The notes: generated by a model not told the origin, from the sequence alone. A stretch of DNA of 64,000 nt from Nitrospiraceae bacterium (GCA_919902505.1 CAKKRE010000009.1:1-64000), one strand, 5' to 3'; counted from the first letter of the stretch, positions 42,843 through 51,307 are shown. A program made the numbers and translations.

Positions 42843-42873
42843 ATTATATATGCGAGCAGGCCTATGGCATCAA
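42843..42873 (-). promoter_or_regulatory. Promoter of leuCD
   Basis: On the minus strand TTGATG (plus 42868-42873) precedes TATATAAT (ending at plus 42843). The spacing is 17 nt to TATATA or 19 nt to TATAAT. It is 65 bp upstream of leuC. Confidence 0.55.
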
Positions 42874-42938
42874 GGGCAAAGGGGGGCCGGAAGAAATTGC
42901 CTCTTTAGATTTTAAAACCGGGGACCGATAAGGTTGGC

Positions 42939-43172
42939 ATGGAACAGGAACCGGTCGACGCCGAACGCATCACGATTCCCCGCTGGACGATCAAACGCGA
43001 TCCCCGGGCGCTGGGTTGCACGATCTGCGGATCGGCGATCGTGAAAATTACCGCCGAATGGCGGCAGGTTTCGTTCTGTACTTGCCGGTTGATCGAGTAT
43101 CGAGTGCTGCCGCGCGCTCCCAAAGCGCTTCCCGCCCCGTCCACGGCGGCAGACGTACGGAAAGAACCCTAA
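42939..43172 (+). CDS. Small cysteine-motif protein, unknown
   Basis: 77 residues. Cys27-x2-Cys30 (GCTICGS) and Cys47-x-Cys49 (FCTCR) form a possible zinc site. The C-terminus is Pro/Ala-rich. ATAAGG precedes the ATG. It is divergent from leuC and 100 bp before an exported-protein gene. The function is unknown. Confidence 0.65.
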   Translation: MEQEPVDAERITIPRWTIKRDPRALGCTICGSAIVKITAEWRQVSFCTCRLIEYRVLPRAPKALPAPSTAADVRKEP

Positions 43173-43272
43173 TCTCGCTGAGTGTCTGACAATCTCCGAT
43201 CCCTGCCAGGCTTGTCTTCGGGTAGGCTCCGGGCATGGGGCCGGAGAGATCATTTCTGAAACGGAGGATCGT

Positions 43273-43824
43273 ATGGCACGATGGCTCGGAGCGTTCGTCG
43301 TGGCGGGCTGTCTGGGTGTGGCCGGTTGGTGTCCGGCCGAGGCGAAGGACCATCCTGTGGCAAAGTCGCTGACGCGAACAGGACTCGCCACTCACGGGCA
43401 CTCGTCCCGGGCCTGTGCGGGCGACGATCTGCTCGGAAATTGGCACCTGGTTGCCTTCGACTCCTCGTATCGGTTCAGAAACCCACAGGCTCCGTATCTG
43501 TTTCCTCACCAGGCCTTTCAATACTCGCATCGCGGCGGCGCCAAATCGGCCCACTCGCTCCAGCCGCTCTCCGGGGATCCGGACCAGCTGTTTGAGGCGG
43601 TGCCGTTGGACATGACCTATCGAGTGGAAGGAAAAGGCCGCGTCGTGCTCAGGGCGAGGGAGCAGGCTGAGACGGTGGAAACCTGGACCTGCAAGGTCAT
43701 CACACATGTTCCCGAGGCGATGAGTGAGGGCCCTACGCTGCAACGCGGCGATCTGGTCATGACCTTGATAGGCAGCAACGGGCAGGGGTTGTTTGTCCGT
43801 CATTTGAGAAAGCGTGCCGCATAA
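43273..43824 (+). CDS. Secreted protein of unknown function
   Basis: 183 residues with a signal peptide ending near PAEA-K (residue 25). ACGGAGG gives a good ribosome binding site. The mature part starts with an N-terminal HSRACAGDDLLGNWHLVAFDS segment that resembles small lipocalin-like domains in its LxGxW pattern, and ends with beta-like sequence. The family is not assigned. Confidence 0.75.
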   Translation: MARWLGAFVVAGCLGVAGWCPAEAKDHPVAKSLTRTGLATHGHSSRACAGDDLLGNWHLVAFDSSYRFRNPQAPYLFPHQAFQYSHRGGAKSAHSLQPLSGDPDQLFEAVPLDMTYRVEGKGRVVLRAREQAETVETWTCKVITHVPEAMSEGPTLQRGDLVMTLIGSNGQGLFVRHLRKRAA

Positions 43825-43915
43825 CCTGCTTGGCATGGCGCGGGGAGGCGTGCTACTACCGGCAAGTCAGTCATGCGTCGGGCACAACGCATCGACCTAT
43901 TCCGCCGAGGAAGTC

Positions 43916-44389
43916 ATGGACGATCCGAACCAAGTGTGGAGTCAGCCGTCGGTCGTTGAGTGGTCCCAACTGCTGTTGAACAGTTATCGCCACTGGGTCG
44001 GACGGGATTTGATGCCACGGCCCGGCGGGCCCGAGGAGCAGGCCCATGCGTTGTTCATGGCGCCTTTTGTGGTGGTCTCGCACGGTGCGCAGGAGGATCC
44101 GATCCTTAATTACGGATCGCATCTCGCCCTCACCTTGTGGGAGACGACGTGGGAGCAGCTCCTGCAGACTCCATCCCGCCTGACGGCCGAAGCGGTCAAT
44201 CGTGCCGAGCGGGAGTGGATGCTTGAACGCGCTCGTGCGCAGGGGTATGTGGATAATTACCGCGGGGTCAGAATTTCGAACAGCGGGCGACGGTTCCTGA
44301 TCGAAAGCGCGATTGTGTGGAGCGTGATCGACCAAGCCGGACGTCGTCAGGGACAGGCCGCGACCTTCTCACGCTGGACCGTCCTCTAA
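43916..44389 (+). CDS. MEKHLA-domain protein (PAS-like)
   Basis: 157 residues from ATG 43916 with GAGGAAG upstream. The sequence matches the bacterial MEKHLA family: LLLNSYRHWVGRDLMP, FVVVSHGAQEDPILNYGSHL, ALTLWETTWEQLLQTPSR, SNSGRRFLIESAIVWSVIDQ. The domain is PAS-like and its ligand and role are unknown. The 3' end overlaps the convergent DUF1653 gene by 21 bp. Confidence 0.85.
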   Translation: MDDPNQVWSQPSVVEWSQLLLNSYRHWVGRDLMPRPGGPEEQAHALFMAPFVVVSHGAQEDPILNYGSHLALTLWETTWEQLLQTPSRLTAEAVNRAEREWMLERARAQGYVDNYRGVRISNSGRRFLIESAIVWSVIDQAGRRQGQAATFSRWTVL

Positions 44390-44587
44390 CCGTCGGAATC
44401 GAGGGACGACGGTCTGGCCGATGGTCACCGATTCGAGAAACATTCCCAGCGGTCTGATCCACAGCCCGCCTGCTCCATAGAGTTGCCGATAGACGACATA
44501 CTCCTCCTCGGTCTCGGAATGCCGAGCCACGCCCAGCACCTCATAGTCGTTCCCTTTGTAGTGCCGATAGCGACCGGGTTTCATCAT
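44369..44587 (-). CDS. DUF1653 protein
   Basis: 72 residues from ATG 44587, preceded by AAGGA at good spacing. The start MMKPGRYRHYKGNDYEVLGV, followed by EYVVYRQLYGAGGLWIRPL, is the whole DUF1653 domain, a small SH3-like barrel. The function is unknown. It is divergent from the flavoprotein gene, and its tail overlaps the MEKHLA gene's tail. Confidence 0.88.
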   Translation of the reverse strand: MMKPGRYRHYKGNDYEVLGVARHSETEEEYVVYRQLYGAGGLWIRPLGMFLESVTIGQTVVPRFRRLEDGPA

Positions 44588-44636
44588 AGTGTATCCTTGC
44601 GGGTTCATGCCTGCGAGACAGTCTATCGGACCGGGA

Positions 44637-46046
44637 ATGTCATCACAACTCTCTCACATGCCTGAACGGCGGCACGATGTCGTGGTGATCGGTGGCGGAT
44701 CGGCCGGTTATGCCGCCGCACGGACGGCTCGCGACGCGGGCGCCGATGTGGCCATCGTGGATCAGGGTCCGCTCGGGGGGCTGTGCATCCTGCGGGGTTG
44801 CATGCCGACCAAAACGATTCTGCGGTCGGCTGAAATCATGGCGCTGATGAAGCGCGCGCGCGAGTTCGGGCTGAGTCCGGTCACTGCCCAAGCAGATCTG
44901 TCGGCTATCGTCGATCGCAAGAACCGATTGGTTCAAGAGTTCGCCGACTACCGTATCGCCGCACTGCGAAACCCGCGCTTCACCTTGTATGAGTCCCGCG
45001 CCGAGTTTCTCGCCCCGCACGAACTTCGTGCCGGAGATGTTCGGATTCGCGGCGGCGTATTCGTCATTGCCACCGGGTCGAGTGCGGCCGAGGTGGCTAT
45101 CCCGGGGCTGGATGAGGCCGGTTATCTGACCAGCGATGAGATGCTCGATATTCGTCGCCAACCGGCGTCGCTCCTGGTGTTGGGAGGCGGCCTGGTCGCC
45201 GTCGAGTTCGCTCAATTTTTTGCCCGAATCGGCACCAAGGTCACCATGCTGCAACGTAGCACGACCTTGTTGTCCGACATGGATGAAGACATCGGTCAAT
45301 CTCTGGCGGCGGCCTTTCAGGATGAGGGGATCGAGGTGATGACCGGAGTGTCGTTCCAACGGGTGACCGCCACCCCGTCTGAAAAAACCATGCATTTTCT
45401 GCAGGGTGGGGCTGTCCACACGCGATCGGCCGAGGTTATTTTTCAAGCCCTCGGTCGTCGTCCCAACCTGAAGGGGCTCAATCTGAAGGCCGCCGGAGTA
45501 CGGGTGATCGACGGCCGGCTGGAGGTCGGCGGGGATATGCGGACGTCTCAGCCGCACATCTTTGCCGTGGGCGACGTCAACGATTTCACTCCCATTGTGC
45601 ATCTGGCGATTCAACAAGGCGAAACGGCTGCGTTTAACGCGACGCATCCGAATGAGCCTGCGCGGGTGATCGATCACCGGTTGGATGCCGAAGTCGTGTT
45701 CACCGAACCTCAGGTTGCGGTTGCGGGAATGAGTGAACGGCAGTGCCGCAAAGAGGCGATGCCTTATCTGGCGGCGTCCTATCCGTTTGCCGACCATGGG
45801 AAGGCCATGTGTCTGGGCGCCGTGCATGGATTTGTGAAGCTGCTCTGTCGACCGGACGACGGCGCATTGCTGGGTGCCCAGATTGTGGGGCCGGAGGCGG
45901 GGGAGTTGATCCATGAGCTGATCGCGGTGATGTATTTTCACGGCACCGCACAGGACCTGCTGCGCATTCCCCACTATCATCCGACGCTCGCGGAGATTGT
46001 GACGTATCCGGCGGAGTCCATTGTCGAGCAGATGGGTCGAGCATGA
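44637..46046 (+). CDS. Dihydrolipoamide dehydrogenase-like flavoprotein disulfide reductase
   Basis: About 469 residues from ATG 44637; GTG 44589 and ATG 44658 also fit. FAD motif VVVIGGGSAGYAAARTA is near the N-terminus. The redox-active pair is in GGLCILRGCMPTKTIL (C-x4-C). The NAD motif LLVLGGGLVAVEFAQFFARI lies near residue 185, FAVGDVNDF near 305, and the C-terminal active-site His-Pro-Thr in HYHPTLAEIV. This is the Lpd/MerA/Gor class. No 2-oxoacid dehydrogenase or mer genes are linked, so the substrate is unknown. It overlaps the next gene by ATGA. Confidence 0.9.
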   Translation: MSSQLSHMPERRHDVVVIGGGSAGYAAARTARDAGADVAIVDQGPLGGLCILRGCMPTKTILRSAEIMALMKRAREFGLSPVTAQADLSAIVDRKNRLVQEFADYRIAALRNPRFTLYESRAEFLAPHELRAGDVRIRGGVFVIATGSSAAEVAIPGLDEAGYLTSDEMLDIRRQPASLLVLGGGLVAVEFAQFFARIGTKVTMLQRSTTLLSDMDEDIGQSLAAAFQDEGIEVMTGVSFQRVTATPSEKTMHFLQGGAVHTRSAEVIFQALGRRPNLKGLNLKAAGVRVIDGRLEVGGDMRTSQPHIFAVGDVNDFTPIVHLAIQQGETAAFNATHPNEPARVIDHRLDAEVVFTEPQVAVAGMSERQCRKEAMPYLAASYPFADHGKAMCLGAVHGFVKLLCRPDDGALLGAQIVGPEAGELIHELIAVMYFHGTAQDLLRIPHYHPTLAEIVTYPAESIVEQMGRA

Positions 46047-46726
46047 AACGAACCGTTGCCGCCGGTGCGTCGGCGCTTCTGCTGCTGGTGACTTTGGCCT
46101 GCGGGCAACAGACGTGGGATGCTGCGATGCAGGCAGGTGAAGCGGCCTTGCAGCGAGGGCAGTATGAGCAGGCGGAAAAAATTTTCTCTGCCGCCGTGCA
46201 TAAGGCAGAAGAGTTCGGCCTACACGATCGGCGGGTCGCGGTGACCTTGGCCCATTTGGCCCAAGCCTATAGCGCGCAGGGGAAATTCGTCGAGGCTGAA
46301 CCGGTGTATCTGGAGGCGCTCAAGATTTACCAGGATGTGCACGGTGAGAACCATCTCGATGTGGCGGCCATGTTGAATAACCTTGGTGTTTTGCATCGGA
46401 AGCACGGACAATATGCCGATGCGCAGCGCCTCCTGACACGGGCGCTCTCGATCAAAGAGAAGCTCCTGGGAACGGACCATCCGGAGGTGGCGCTGGCCCT
46501 GAGCAATTTGGCCGCGATGTATCTGGCTCAAGGTGACGGGGCGCAAGCAGGGGCGTTATTTGCGCGGGCCTTGGCGGTGCGGGAGAAGCATTTGGGGGCC
46601 GACCATCCGGATGTGGCCAAAAATCTTGAGGACTATGCGAGTGCGCTGCGCAAACTGGGGCGGGTCGGAGAGGCAGAGGGGCTCGAGCGGAGGGCGGGCG
46701 CGATTCGGGCAAAACCGAAATCGTGA
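46043..46726 (+). CDS. Kinesin-light-chain-type TPR lipoprotein
   Basis: 227 residues. Lipobox LVTLACGQ near residue 20. About four 42-residue TPR_12 repeats follow: YEQAEKIFSAAVHKAEEFG, EAEPVYLEALKIYQDVHGEN, DAQRLLTRALSIKEKLLGTD and AGALFARALAVREKHLGADH, each ending (G/D)xxH(L/P). It is a protein-protein interaction module at the envelope. Translation is coupled to the flavoprotein. Confidence 0.88.
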   Translation: MKRTVAAGASALLLLVTLACGQQTWDAAMQAGEAALQRGQYEQAEKIFSAAVHKAEEFGLHDRRVAVTLAHLAQAYSAQGKFVEAEPVYLEALKIYQDVHGENHLDVAAMLNNLGVLHRKHGQYADAQRLLTRALSIKEKLLGTDHPEVALALSNLAAMYLAQGDGAQAGALFARALAVREKHLGADHPDVAKNLEDYASALRKLGRVGEAEGLERRAGAIRAKPKS

Positions 46727-46802
46727 TGGCGGGGGGCGCAGAGTTGAACCGATGGGATGCGCCGGTGTAGCGTACAGGTTCGCAAGGGCGTGAGGGCGAA
46801 GG

Positions 46803-47018
46803 ATGTCTGATTTACGGACCAATGCATTGATTGCGCGCGGCATGGGGATTGTCTTCATTGCCGGCGGCTTTATGCTTGGTATTTACGGCTTGGAATTTCC
46901 CAACACCATGTGGCTTCAAACTGCGTTGGGGCTGCTCGTCACCGGGATGATGGCACAGGGCTATGCGATGTATTGTTCAATCCGGCGGGTTCGAGACCAG
47001 CGTGATTCGGAACGGTAG
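46803..47018 (+). CDS. Small two-helix membrane protein
   Basis: 71 residues with two hydrophobic segments (about 12-31 and 38-58) and a short charged tail. A purine-rich GGGCGAAGG precedes the ATG. No family was recognised. Confidence 0.65.
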   Translation: MSDLRTNALIARGMGIVFIAGGFMLGIYGLEFPNTMWLQTALGLLVTGMMAQGYAMYCSIRRVRDQRDSER

Positions 47019-47046
47019 CCAGTTGAGACGCGAGACGGACAAGACG

Positions 47047-47493
47047 ATGCTGTGCCCGGGTCGATGGAGTACTCTCCTGCTCCTTTTCTGTGTCGTAGTG
47101 TTGTCCGGTTGCGGCGGGCCCTGGCGTGATCGGTACTTGGACAAGGGAGTCAAGACGCTCACGCAGGACGATATTGCAGAAAAATTCGGCCCTCCAAGTA
47201 CGGCCAAGACACCGGTGCTGGGTGGTGACACCGTCTGGACCTATCGCGTGCCTATGGGGGATCGAGAAGTGCATCCCTGGGATCCCGGTAGCCTGACCGC
47301 CGGCAAGAAAACCAAAGCCCCGCCCTCGCCCTCGCCGTTCGGGAAAAGCCTGGCCGGTAATGACGAACCGTACCGGGAGCCGCTCTATTGTTATCGATAT
47401 ACGCTGTCGTTTGATGAGGCCAAGTTGCTGAAAGATTGGAAACGGGAAGAATGTGTTCCTCGCACCAGTGAGGATGAGACCGCATCCCAATAA
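47047..47493 (+). CDS. Lipoprotein of unknown function
   Basis: About 148 residues from ATG 47047, which places the signal peptide (TLLLLFCVVVLSGCGG) at the N-terminus. The mature part starts LDKGVKTLTQDDIAEKFGPP, the pattern of SmpA/BamE-like lipoproteins in which a helix is followed by KxGxP. It also has a low-complexity Pro/Ser segment (KAPPSPSPFG). It is 17 bp upstream of the MscS channel gene. The function is unproven. Confidence 0.75.
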   Translation: MLCPGRWSTLLLLFCVVVLSGCGGPWRDRYLDKGVKTLTQDDIAEKFGPPSTAKTPVLGGDTVWTYRVPMGDREVHPWDPGSLTAGKKTKAPPSPSPFGKSLAGNDEPYREPLYCYRYTLSFDEAKLLKDWKREECVPRTSEDETASQ

Positions 47494-47510
47494 GGCGGAC
47501 ACACGACATT

Positions 47511-48335
47511 ATGCGCGAACTGTTGCCGGTGATCGGATCGAGCGTTTTCTTCGACCTTCTGAAGTCCCTCCTCCTCCTCCTCATTCTGCTCATCGCACGC
47601 ACGGTTCTGGTCCGTTGGATCAAAGGCAATCACACGTTGCCCATCGACGCGAAGCGACGATGGATCGTGACGGCGCGCAACAGCATGGTGCTGGGGCTTT
47701 TTGTGGGGCTCGTTGTGATCTGGGCCCACGAGTTGGAAGCGTTTGCTGTGTCTCTGGTCGCGCTGGCGGCTACCGTGGTGCTGGCGACAAAGGAATTGAT
47801 TCTCTGCTGGAGCGGGGCGGCGTTGCGTGTCGGCGGGGGGGTGTATGGTGTGGGTGATCGTATCCAGCTGGGCACCTACCGGGGCGTTGTCCTGGAATAC
47901 GACGTCTTTGCGACGAAGCTGTTGGAAATCGGGCCGGGTCAGACGTCGCATCTCTACACCGGTCGCACCGTGGTCTTTCCCAATAGTCTTCTGTTTGGAA
48001 ATCCCTTGATCAAAGAGAGCCCGTCGCAGGAATACGGCCTCTACGTGTTGTCGGTTCCGCTTCAGAGCACGGACGATTGGCAAGCCGCTGAGCAAGCTCT
48101 GCTCAATGCCGCAAAAGTCGAGTGCGCCTCCTTCATGGATCAAATGGGCCGGCAGATGAAATTGCTGGAACAGCGAAACCTGCTGGAAGCGCCGTCTCCT
48201 GAGCCACGTATTACCATCCAACTCCCTGAGGCAGGACGTATTCATCTGGTGCTCAGGTTTCCGGCCCCCGACCGCGGTCGTTCACGGGTCGAACAAGCCA
48301 TTCTCAGGCGCTATCTCATCGCCGTGCGGCCGTAA
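47511..48335 (+). CDS. MscS-family mechanosensitive channel
   Basis: 274 residues. Hydrophobic segments lie at about 10-32, 58-78 and 80-100, the last (VSLVALAATVVLATKELIL) being the pore-lining TM3. The MscS beta domain follows: GVGDRIQLGTYRGVVLEYD near residue 120 and GRTVVFPNSLLFGNPLIK near 155. It releases osmolytes under hypo-osmotic shock. It is shorter than some family members but has the full core. Confidence 0.88.
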   Translation: MRELLPVIGSSVFFDLLKSLLLLLILLIARTVLVRWIKGNHTLPIDAKRRWIVTARNSMVLGLFVGLVVIWAHELEAFAVSLVALAATVVLATKELILCWSGAALRVGGGVYGVGDRIQLGTYRGVVLEYDVFATKLLEIGPGQTSHLYTGRTVVFPNSLLFGNPLIKESPSQEYGLYVLSVPLQSTDDWQAAEQALLNAAKVECASFMDQMGRQMKLLEQRNLLEAPSPEPRITIQLPEAGRIHLVLRFPAPDRGRSRVEQAILRRYLIAVRP

Positions 48336-48535
48336 GGTTTTGCGACGATCCTTCCAGTCTCGTACCGACTTCTGTGCCGCCTCTGCCGCCGGCTTGTCCT
48401 GCTGGGATGCGCGGTCTCGGCAAAAACCGGCAAAACAATTGGCAAACTCGCCCCTTCACGGTATTGATGAGTCCTGCATGCCGGCCGGTTCGCCATAGAG
48501 CCGGGCACCATATTTCAACCAAGGGGGAGTTGTTG

Positions 48536-48940
48536 ATGAGAAGGTCAATTGCTGTGTTGGTCGCCGTCGGATTTGTGGGAATGAGTTCGTTTGCCGTGGC
48601 CGATGATATGGGGCTGGGTAAGATGTCCGAGGGGATGAAGCAGGACATGAGCGGGCTGTCGAACGATCTGAATGCACAGAGGCAGGATCTGTCAAGCGAT
48701 CTCAAGGCCAAGAAAGAGTCCGTGAAGAGCGAGATGAAGTCAAAGCGGGATGAGGCCAAAGCAAAGAAAAAACAGGCCAAGGCCGACATGAAGGCGAAGA
48801 AGGAGCAGCTCAAGGCCAAAGGGAAGGCGAAGCGAGACGCGGCTCATGCGAAGGCGACCGAGATGAAGGGTGCCGCCGACGATGCGGCTCACGAGGCCGG
48901 CGGGATGAAGAACGACGTGACGGGGGCGATGCGGAACTAA
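48536..48940 (+). CDS. Secreted Lys/Ala-rich coiled-coil protein
   Basis: 134 residues from ATG 48536 with AGGGGGAG upstream. The signal peptide is about 22 residues long (SSFAVA). The mature protein is almost entirely Lys, Ala, Glu, Asp and Met in heptad-like repeats (KAKKESVKSEMKSKRDEAKA and so on). It is highly charged and probably one long helix or intrinsically disordered, recalling histone-H1-like, TolA-like or LEA-like stress proteins. It is followed by a strong terminator. Confidence 0.78.
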   Translation: MRRSIAVLVAVGFVGMSSFAVADDMGLGKMSEGMKQDMSGLSNDLNAQRQDLSSDLKAKKESVKSEMKSKRDEAKAKKKQAKADMKAKKEQLKAKGKAKRDAAHAKATEMKGAADDAAHEAGGMKNDVTGAMRN

Positions 48941-48989
48941 GGTCGGCCGGTTGGCTGAGAGCTGGGTAACGCTGATATTCGACAATTGC

Positions 48990-49034
48990 GGCCTGTGATC
49001 GGGAAAGGTCCGATCACAGGCCTTGTTGTTCTGT
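48990..49034 (+). terminator. Rho-independent terminator
   Basis: GGCCTGTGATCGG (48990-49002) pairs perfectly with CCGATCACAGGCC (49010-49022) around a 7-nt loop and is followed by TTGTTGTTCTGT. It ends the coiled-coil gene. Confidence 0.85.
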
Positions 49035-49043
49035 ATGCTTCAG

Positions 49044-49072
49044 TTGTTGCGGCGGGTGGGCTCTGCTAGAAT
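49044..49072 (+). promoter_or_regulatory. xthA promoter, possibly leaderless transcript
   Basis: TTGTTG (49044-49049), a 17-nt spacer, then TAGAAT (49067-49072). Only 9 nt separate the -10 from the ATG at 49082 and there is no Shine-Dalgarno sequence, so the mRNA would begin at or next to the start codon. Confidence 0.6.
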
Positions 49073-49081
49073 CGCCGCCGT

Positions 49082-49855
49082 ATGAAAGTCGCCACCTTCA
49101 ACGTCAACTCGCTGCGCAAGCGCCTCCCAATCGTGCTGCAGTGGCTTGAACGCCATCAGCCTGATGTGCTCTGTTTGCAGGAAACAAAAGTTCAGGACAG
49201 CGAATTTCCTCTGACTGCGCTCGCGACCTCCGGTTATGAGATCACCTTCCGGGGCATGAAAGCCTACAATGGCGTTGCGATTCTCAGCCGCACGAAGCCG
49301 GAAGCAATCTCGTATGGATTCGATGACGGGGGCGAGACGGAAGATGCACGTCTTCTGCGAGTGGTGATTCAGGGCATCCCGATCATCAACACGTATGTTC
49401 CGCAGGGTTTCGAGATCGATTCGCCCAAGTACCAATACAAACTGGGTTGGTATGACCGATTACGGAAGCATTTCGAAGCTCATCTCTCTCCGAAGGAGCC
49501 GGCGATCTGGTGTGGAGACATGAATGTGGCCCCAAGACCCATTGATGTCCACAGCCCGGAGAAACATCTGAAACATGTCTGCTACCACGAAGACGCGCGC
49601 AATGCCTATGGGAAGACGGTTGCGTGGGGCTTCGAAGATGTGTTCTGCAAACTGTATCCAGATCGCCAGCAGTTCACGTTTTTTGACTACCGTGCACCCA
49701 GTGCCCTTGCCGCCAATAAAGGGTGGCGGATCGACCATATTCTGGCAACGCCGCCCTTGGCTCAGAGGTGTCAGCGCGTTGATGTCGATCTAGAGCCACG
49801 CCGCGCGACCGATCCCTCTGATCACACTGTCCTCTGGGCCGAGTTCTCCACCTAG
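49082..49855 (+). CDS. xthA: Exodeoxyribonuclease III
   Basis: 257 residues of the EEP nuclease superfamily. MKVATFNVNSLRKRL, the metal Glu in VLCLQETKVQD near residue 34, WCGDMNVAP near 143, GWRIDHILATPPL near 220 and the catalytic His in PSDHTVLWAEF near 248 are all intact. It is the AP endonuclease and 3'-phosphodiesterase of base-excision repair. The promoter sits so close that the message is likely leaderless. Confidence 0.95.
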   Translation: MKVATFNVNSLRKRLPIVLQWLERHQPDVLCLQETKVQDSEFPLTALATSGYEITFRGMKAYNGVAILSRTKPEAISYGFDDGGETEDARLLRVVIQGIPIINTYVPQGFEIDSPKYQYKLGWYDRLRKHFEAHLSPKEPAIWCGDMNVAPRPIDVHSPEKHLKHVCYHEDARNAYGKTVAWGFEDVFCKLYPDRQQFTFFDYRAPSALAANKGWRIDHILATPPLAQRCQRVDVDLEPRRATDPSDHTVLWAEFST

Positions 49856-49944
49856 CAATGCATTGAACAGGCTTGCCGGATCGGTCCTCGCCTCGTTCGG
49901 ACATTGAACCTACTGAGTAGGTAATCAGTTCTCTCTATCTTCAT

Positions 49945-49978
49945 CGTCGCTGCGGCCGGTTTGAAGGCCGCAGCGACG
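49945..49978. terminator. Strong hairpin between convergent genes
   Basis: CGTCGCTGCGGCC (49945-49957) pairs perfectly with GGCCGCAGCGACG (49966-49978) around an 8-nt loop. Neither side has a good T-run, so it may be a shared terminator or mRNA-end stabiliser for xthA and the convergent zinc-ribbon gene. Confidence 0.5.
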
Positions 49979-50043
49979 ATTCGACTCGTCCACCGCCGCC
50001 GCAGGACCGGGGCGTTTGTCAGGACGGTCCTGCGACTCCCCGA

Positions 50044-50223
50044 TTACTGCAATACTGCGACTGGCTCCAATAACAGTTGTTCAGCGAGCCGAGTTCGACG
50101 GTTTTGTTCAATCAATGGATCGACAATCGATCCGCAATTAATGCAACGCCACACAAACGTTTCCGGCGAAAAGTCCGGCCTCCACTCATCGACCATCAAC
50201 CCTTTGCATCGTCCGCATGTCAT
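50044..50223 (-). CDS. Small zinc-ribbon protein
   Basis: 59 residues from ATG 50223, which has an excellent AAGGAGG 8 nt upstream; GTG 50232 is less likely. Cys3-x2-Cys6 (TCGRCKG) and Cys27-x2-Cys30 (RCINCGS) make a classic zinc ribbon, then a basic QNRRTRL stretch. Possible roles are nucleic-acid binding or RNA polymerase accessory. The function is unknown. Confidence 0.75.
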   Translation of the reverse strand: MTCGRCKGLMVDEWRPDFSPETFVWRCINCGSIVDPLIEQNRRTRLAEQLLLEPVAVLQ

Positions 50224-50806
50224 GGTTCCCACCTCCTTAGGATTGCGCCCTTATTGTCTAAAGGCCGTGCCCATGTGAGGAGAGAGTAGCAACGCGAGAT
50301 TAAAGAGGTGTTAGTGAGACGTTAAAACCATTTAATCCTGATTGTGTCGAAATATCAGGGTGTTCACATTTCACGGTTGGACAAATTCGGAGCGAAGGGG
50401 AAGAGTTCTGTACAAAATGAGGTGTGCGATGAGCGGTGTGGTGCGATGCACGCTCTGAACATGACGAATCACAGGGTCAATTCGGCGAGCACCGAAATCG
50501 GCAGATCTACGCTGACTGGCCTCTGAAAAGAGAAGCGCTTATCAGTGAATCGGCCTTCCTTCTGGAGCGAACCGTTGAGTTTCTTGACAGAACTTCTCCC
50601 ATCCTTTATCGATTGAACTGACAGCGTCATTCCGCTGCGCCTACGACCGGTGGTGTACAGACTGAGGGAAGTTGCTGTGATCTGTGTCCGCGGTCGGTTT
50701 TGCCTCAAGGCCATCTGTGGCGAGTATTCAGGTGGAGCCGTGACCGGCGTCCGGCAGAGCATCTTGTATTCGGGAGAGCGGCGCTAACACCCGCCGATCA
50801 TTCAGC
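50224..50806. other. Noncoding region between divergent genes
   Basis: About 580 bp without a supportable gene; frames of 60-97 codons exist but lack ribosome binding sites and protein-like composition. It is less GC-rich near 50290-50420. The best promoter-like site is TTGACA (50584-50589), a 17-nt spacer, then TATCGA (50607-50612) on the plus strand, about 195 bp before the PilZ gene. A long 5' UTR or an unannotated RNA is possible. Confidence 0.45.
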
Positions 50807-51307
50807 ATGACCCAACCTCTCACGTGTCCGCAGTGTGGCCAAGACAATGTGTTTCGTTCACGCTGCTCCACGCTGATGGAGCGGTTGCAGTCGCTGGCTT
50901 GTATTGCCCCGTTCCATTGTCAGTCTTGTAGCTTCCGTTTCCAGGCCTTTCGATTGGGGCGCCGTTATCCGGCGCAGATGCTCGATCGGCGAGAACATCT
51001 GCGTATTCCCGTGCGCCTGTTTTTGTCCTTCTCTGGCGGCAAAGTCAGAGGCGAAGGAACCGTCTTGGACATTTCGAGGGGCGGGTGCATTATCGAAAGC
51101 CAAGCTCCGGTGCATGTGGACGATATCTTTTATCTTCAGATCGCGATTGAGAACGACCAGACGCCGCTCGAAGTGGCTGCGATGGTCCGGTCTGTGAGTT
51201 CCCGCGGCATTGCGTTCAAATTTCTTCGGTCGGCGCAAGAAAATAAGCGGCTTCTCGCGTTTGTGCATGCCAAAACTGAATCTTCCGGAGCCGGTTCCGC
51301 CGGCTAG
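50807..51307 (+). CDS. Zinc-ribbon/PilZ-domain protein
   Basis: 166 residues. An N-terminal zinc-ribbon-like module has Cys7-x2-Cys10 and Cys38-x2-Cys41 (extra Cys20 and Cys32). A PilZ domain follows, with the c-di-GMP motifs RREHLRIPVR near residue 61 and LDISRGGCIIES near 86 (RxxxR and DxSxxG). It is likely a c-di-GMP receptor. The zinc-ribbon fusion is unusual. It could connect to exopolysaccharide or surface control in this genome; that is inference. Confidence 0.87.
   Translation: MTQPLTCPQCGQDNVFRSRCSTLMERLQSLACIAPFHCQSCSFRFQAFRLGRRYPAQMLDRREHLRIPVRLFLSFSGGKVRGEGTVLDISRGGCIIESQAPVHVDDIFYLQIAIENDQTPLEVAAMVRSVSSRGIAFKFLRSAQENKRLLAFVHAKTESSGAGSAG

Noticed and set aside
43227-43246. CTCCGG/CCGGAG hairpin as a terminator
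   Set aside because: The stem is only 6 bp and is not followed by a T-run.
44643-45980. 445-codon open frame on the minus strand opposite the flavoprotein gene
   Set aside because: It is a mirror of the high-GC coding strand: the plus frame has complete FAD/NAD and disulfide motifs, while the minus frame is rich in His/Arg/Gln with no domain.
44637-46046. Mercuric reductase assignment for the flavoprotein
   Set aside because: The family fits, but there is no N-terminal metal-binding domain, no C-terminal Cys pair and no linked mer genes.
50469-50762. 97-codon minus-strand frame in the long noncoding region
   Set aside because: It has no ribosome binding site, no domain and an irregular composition; judged not to be a gene.
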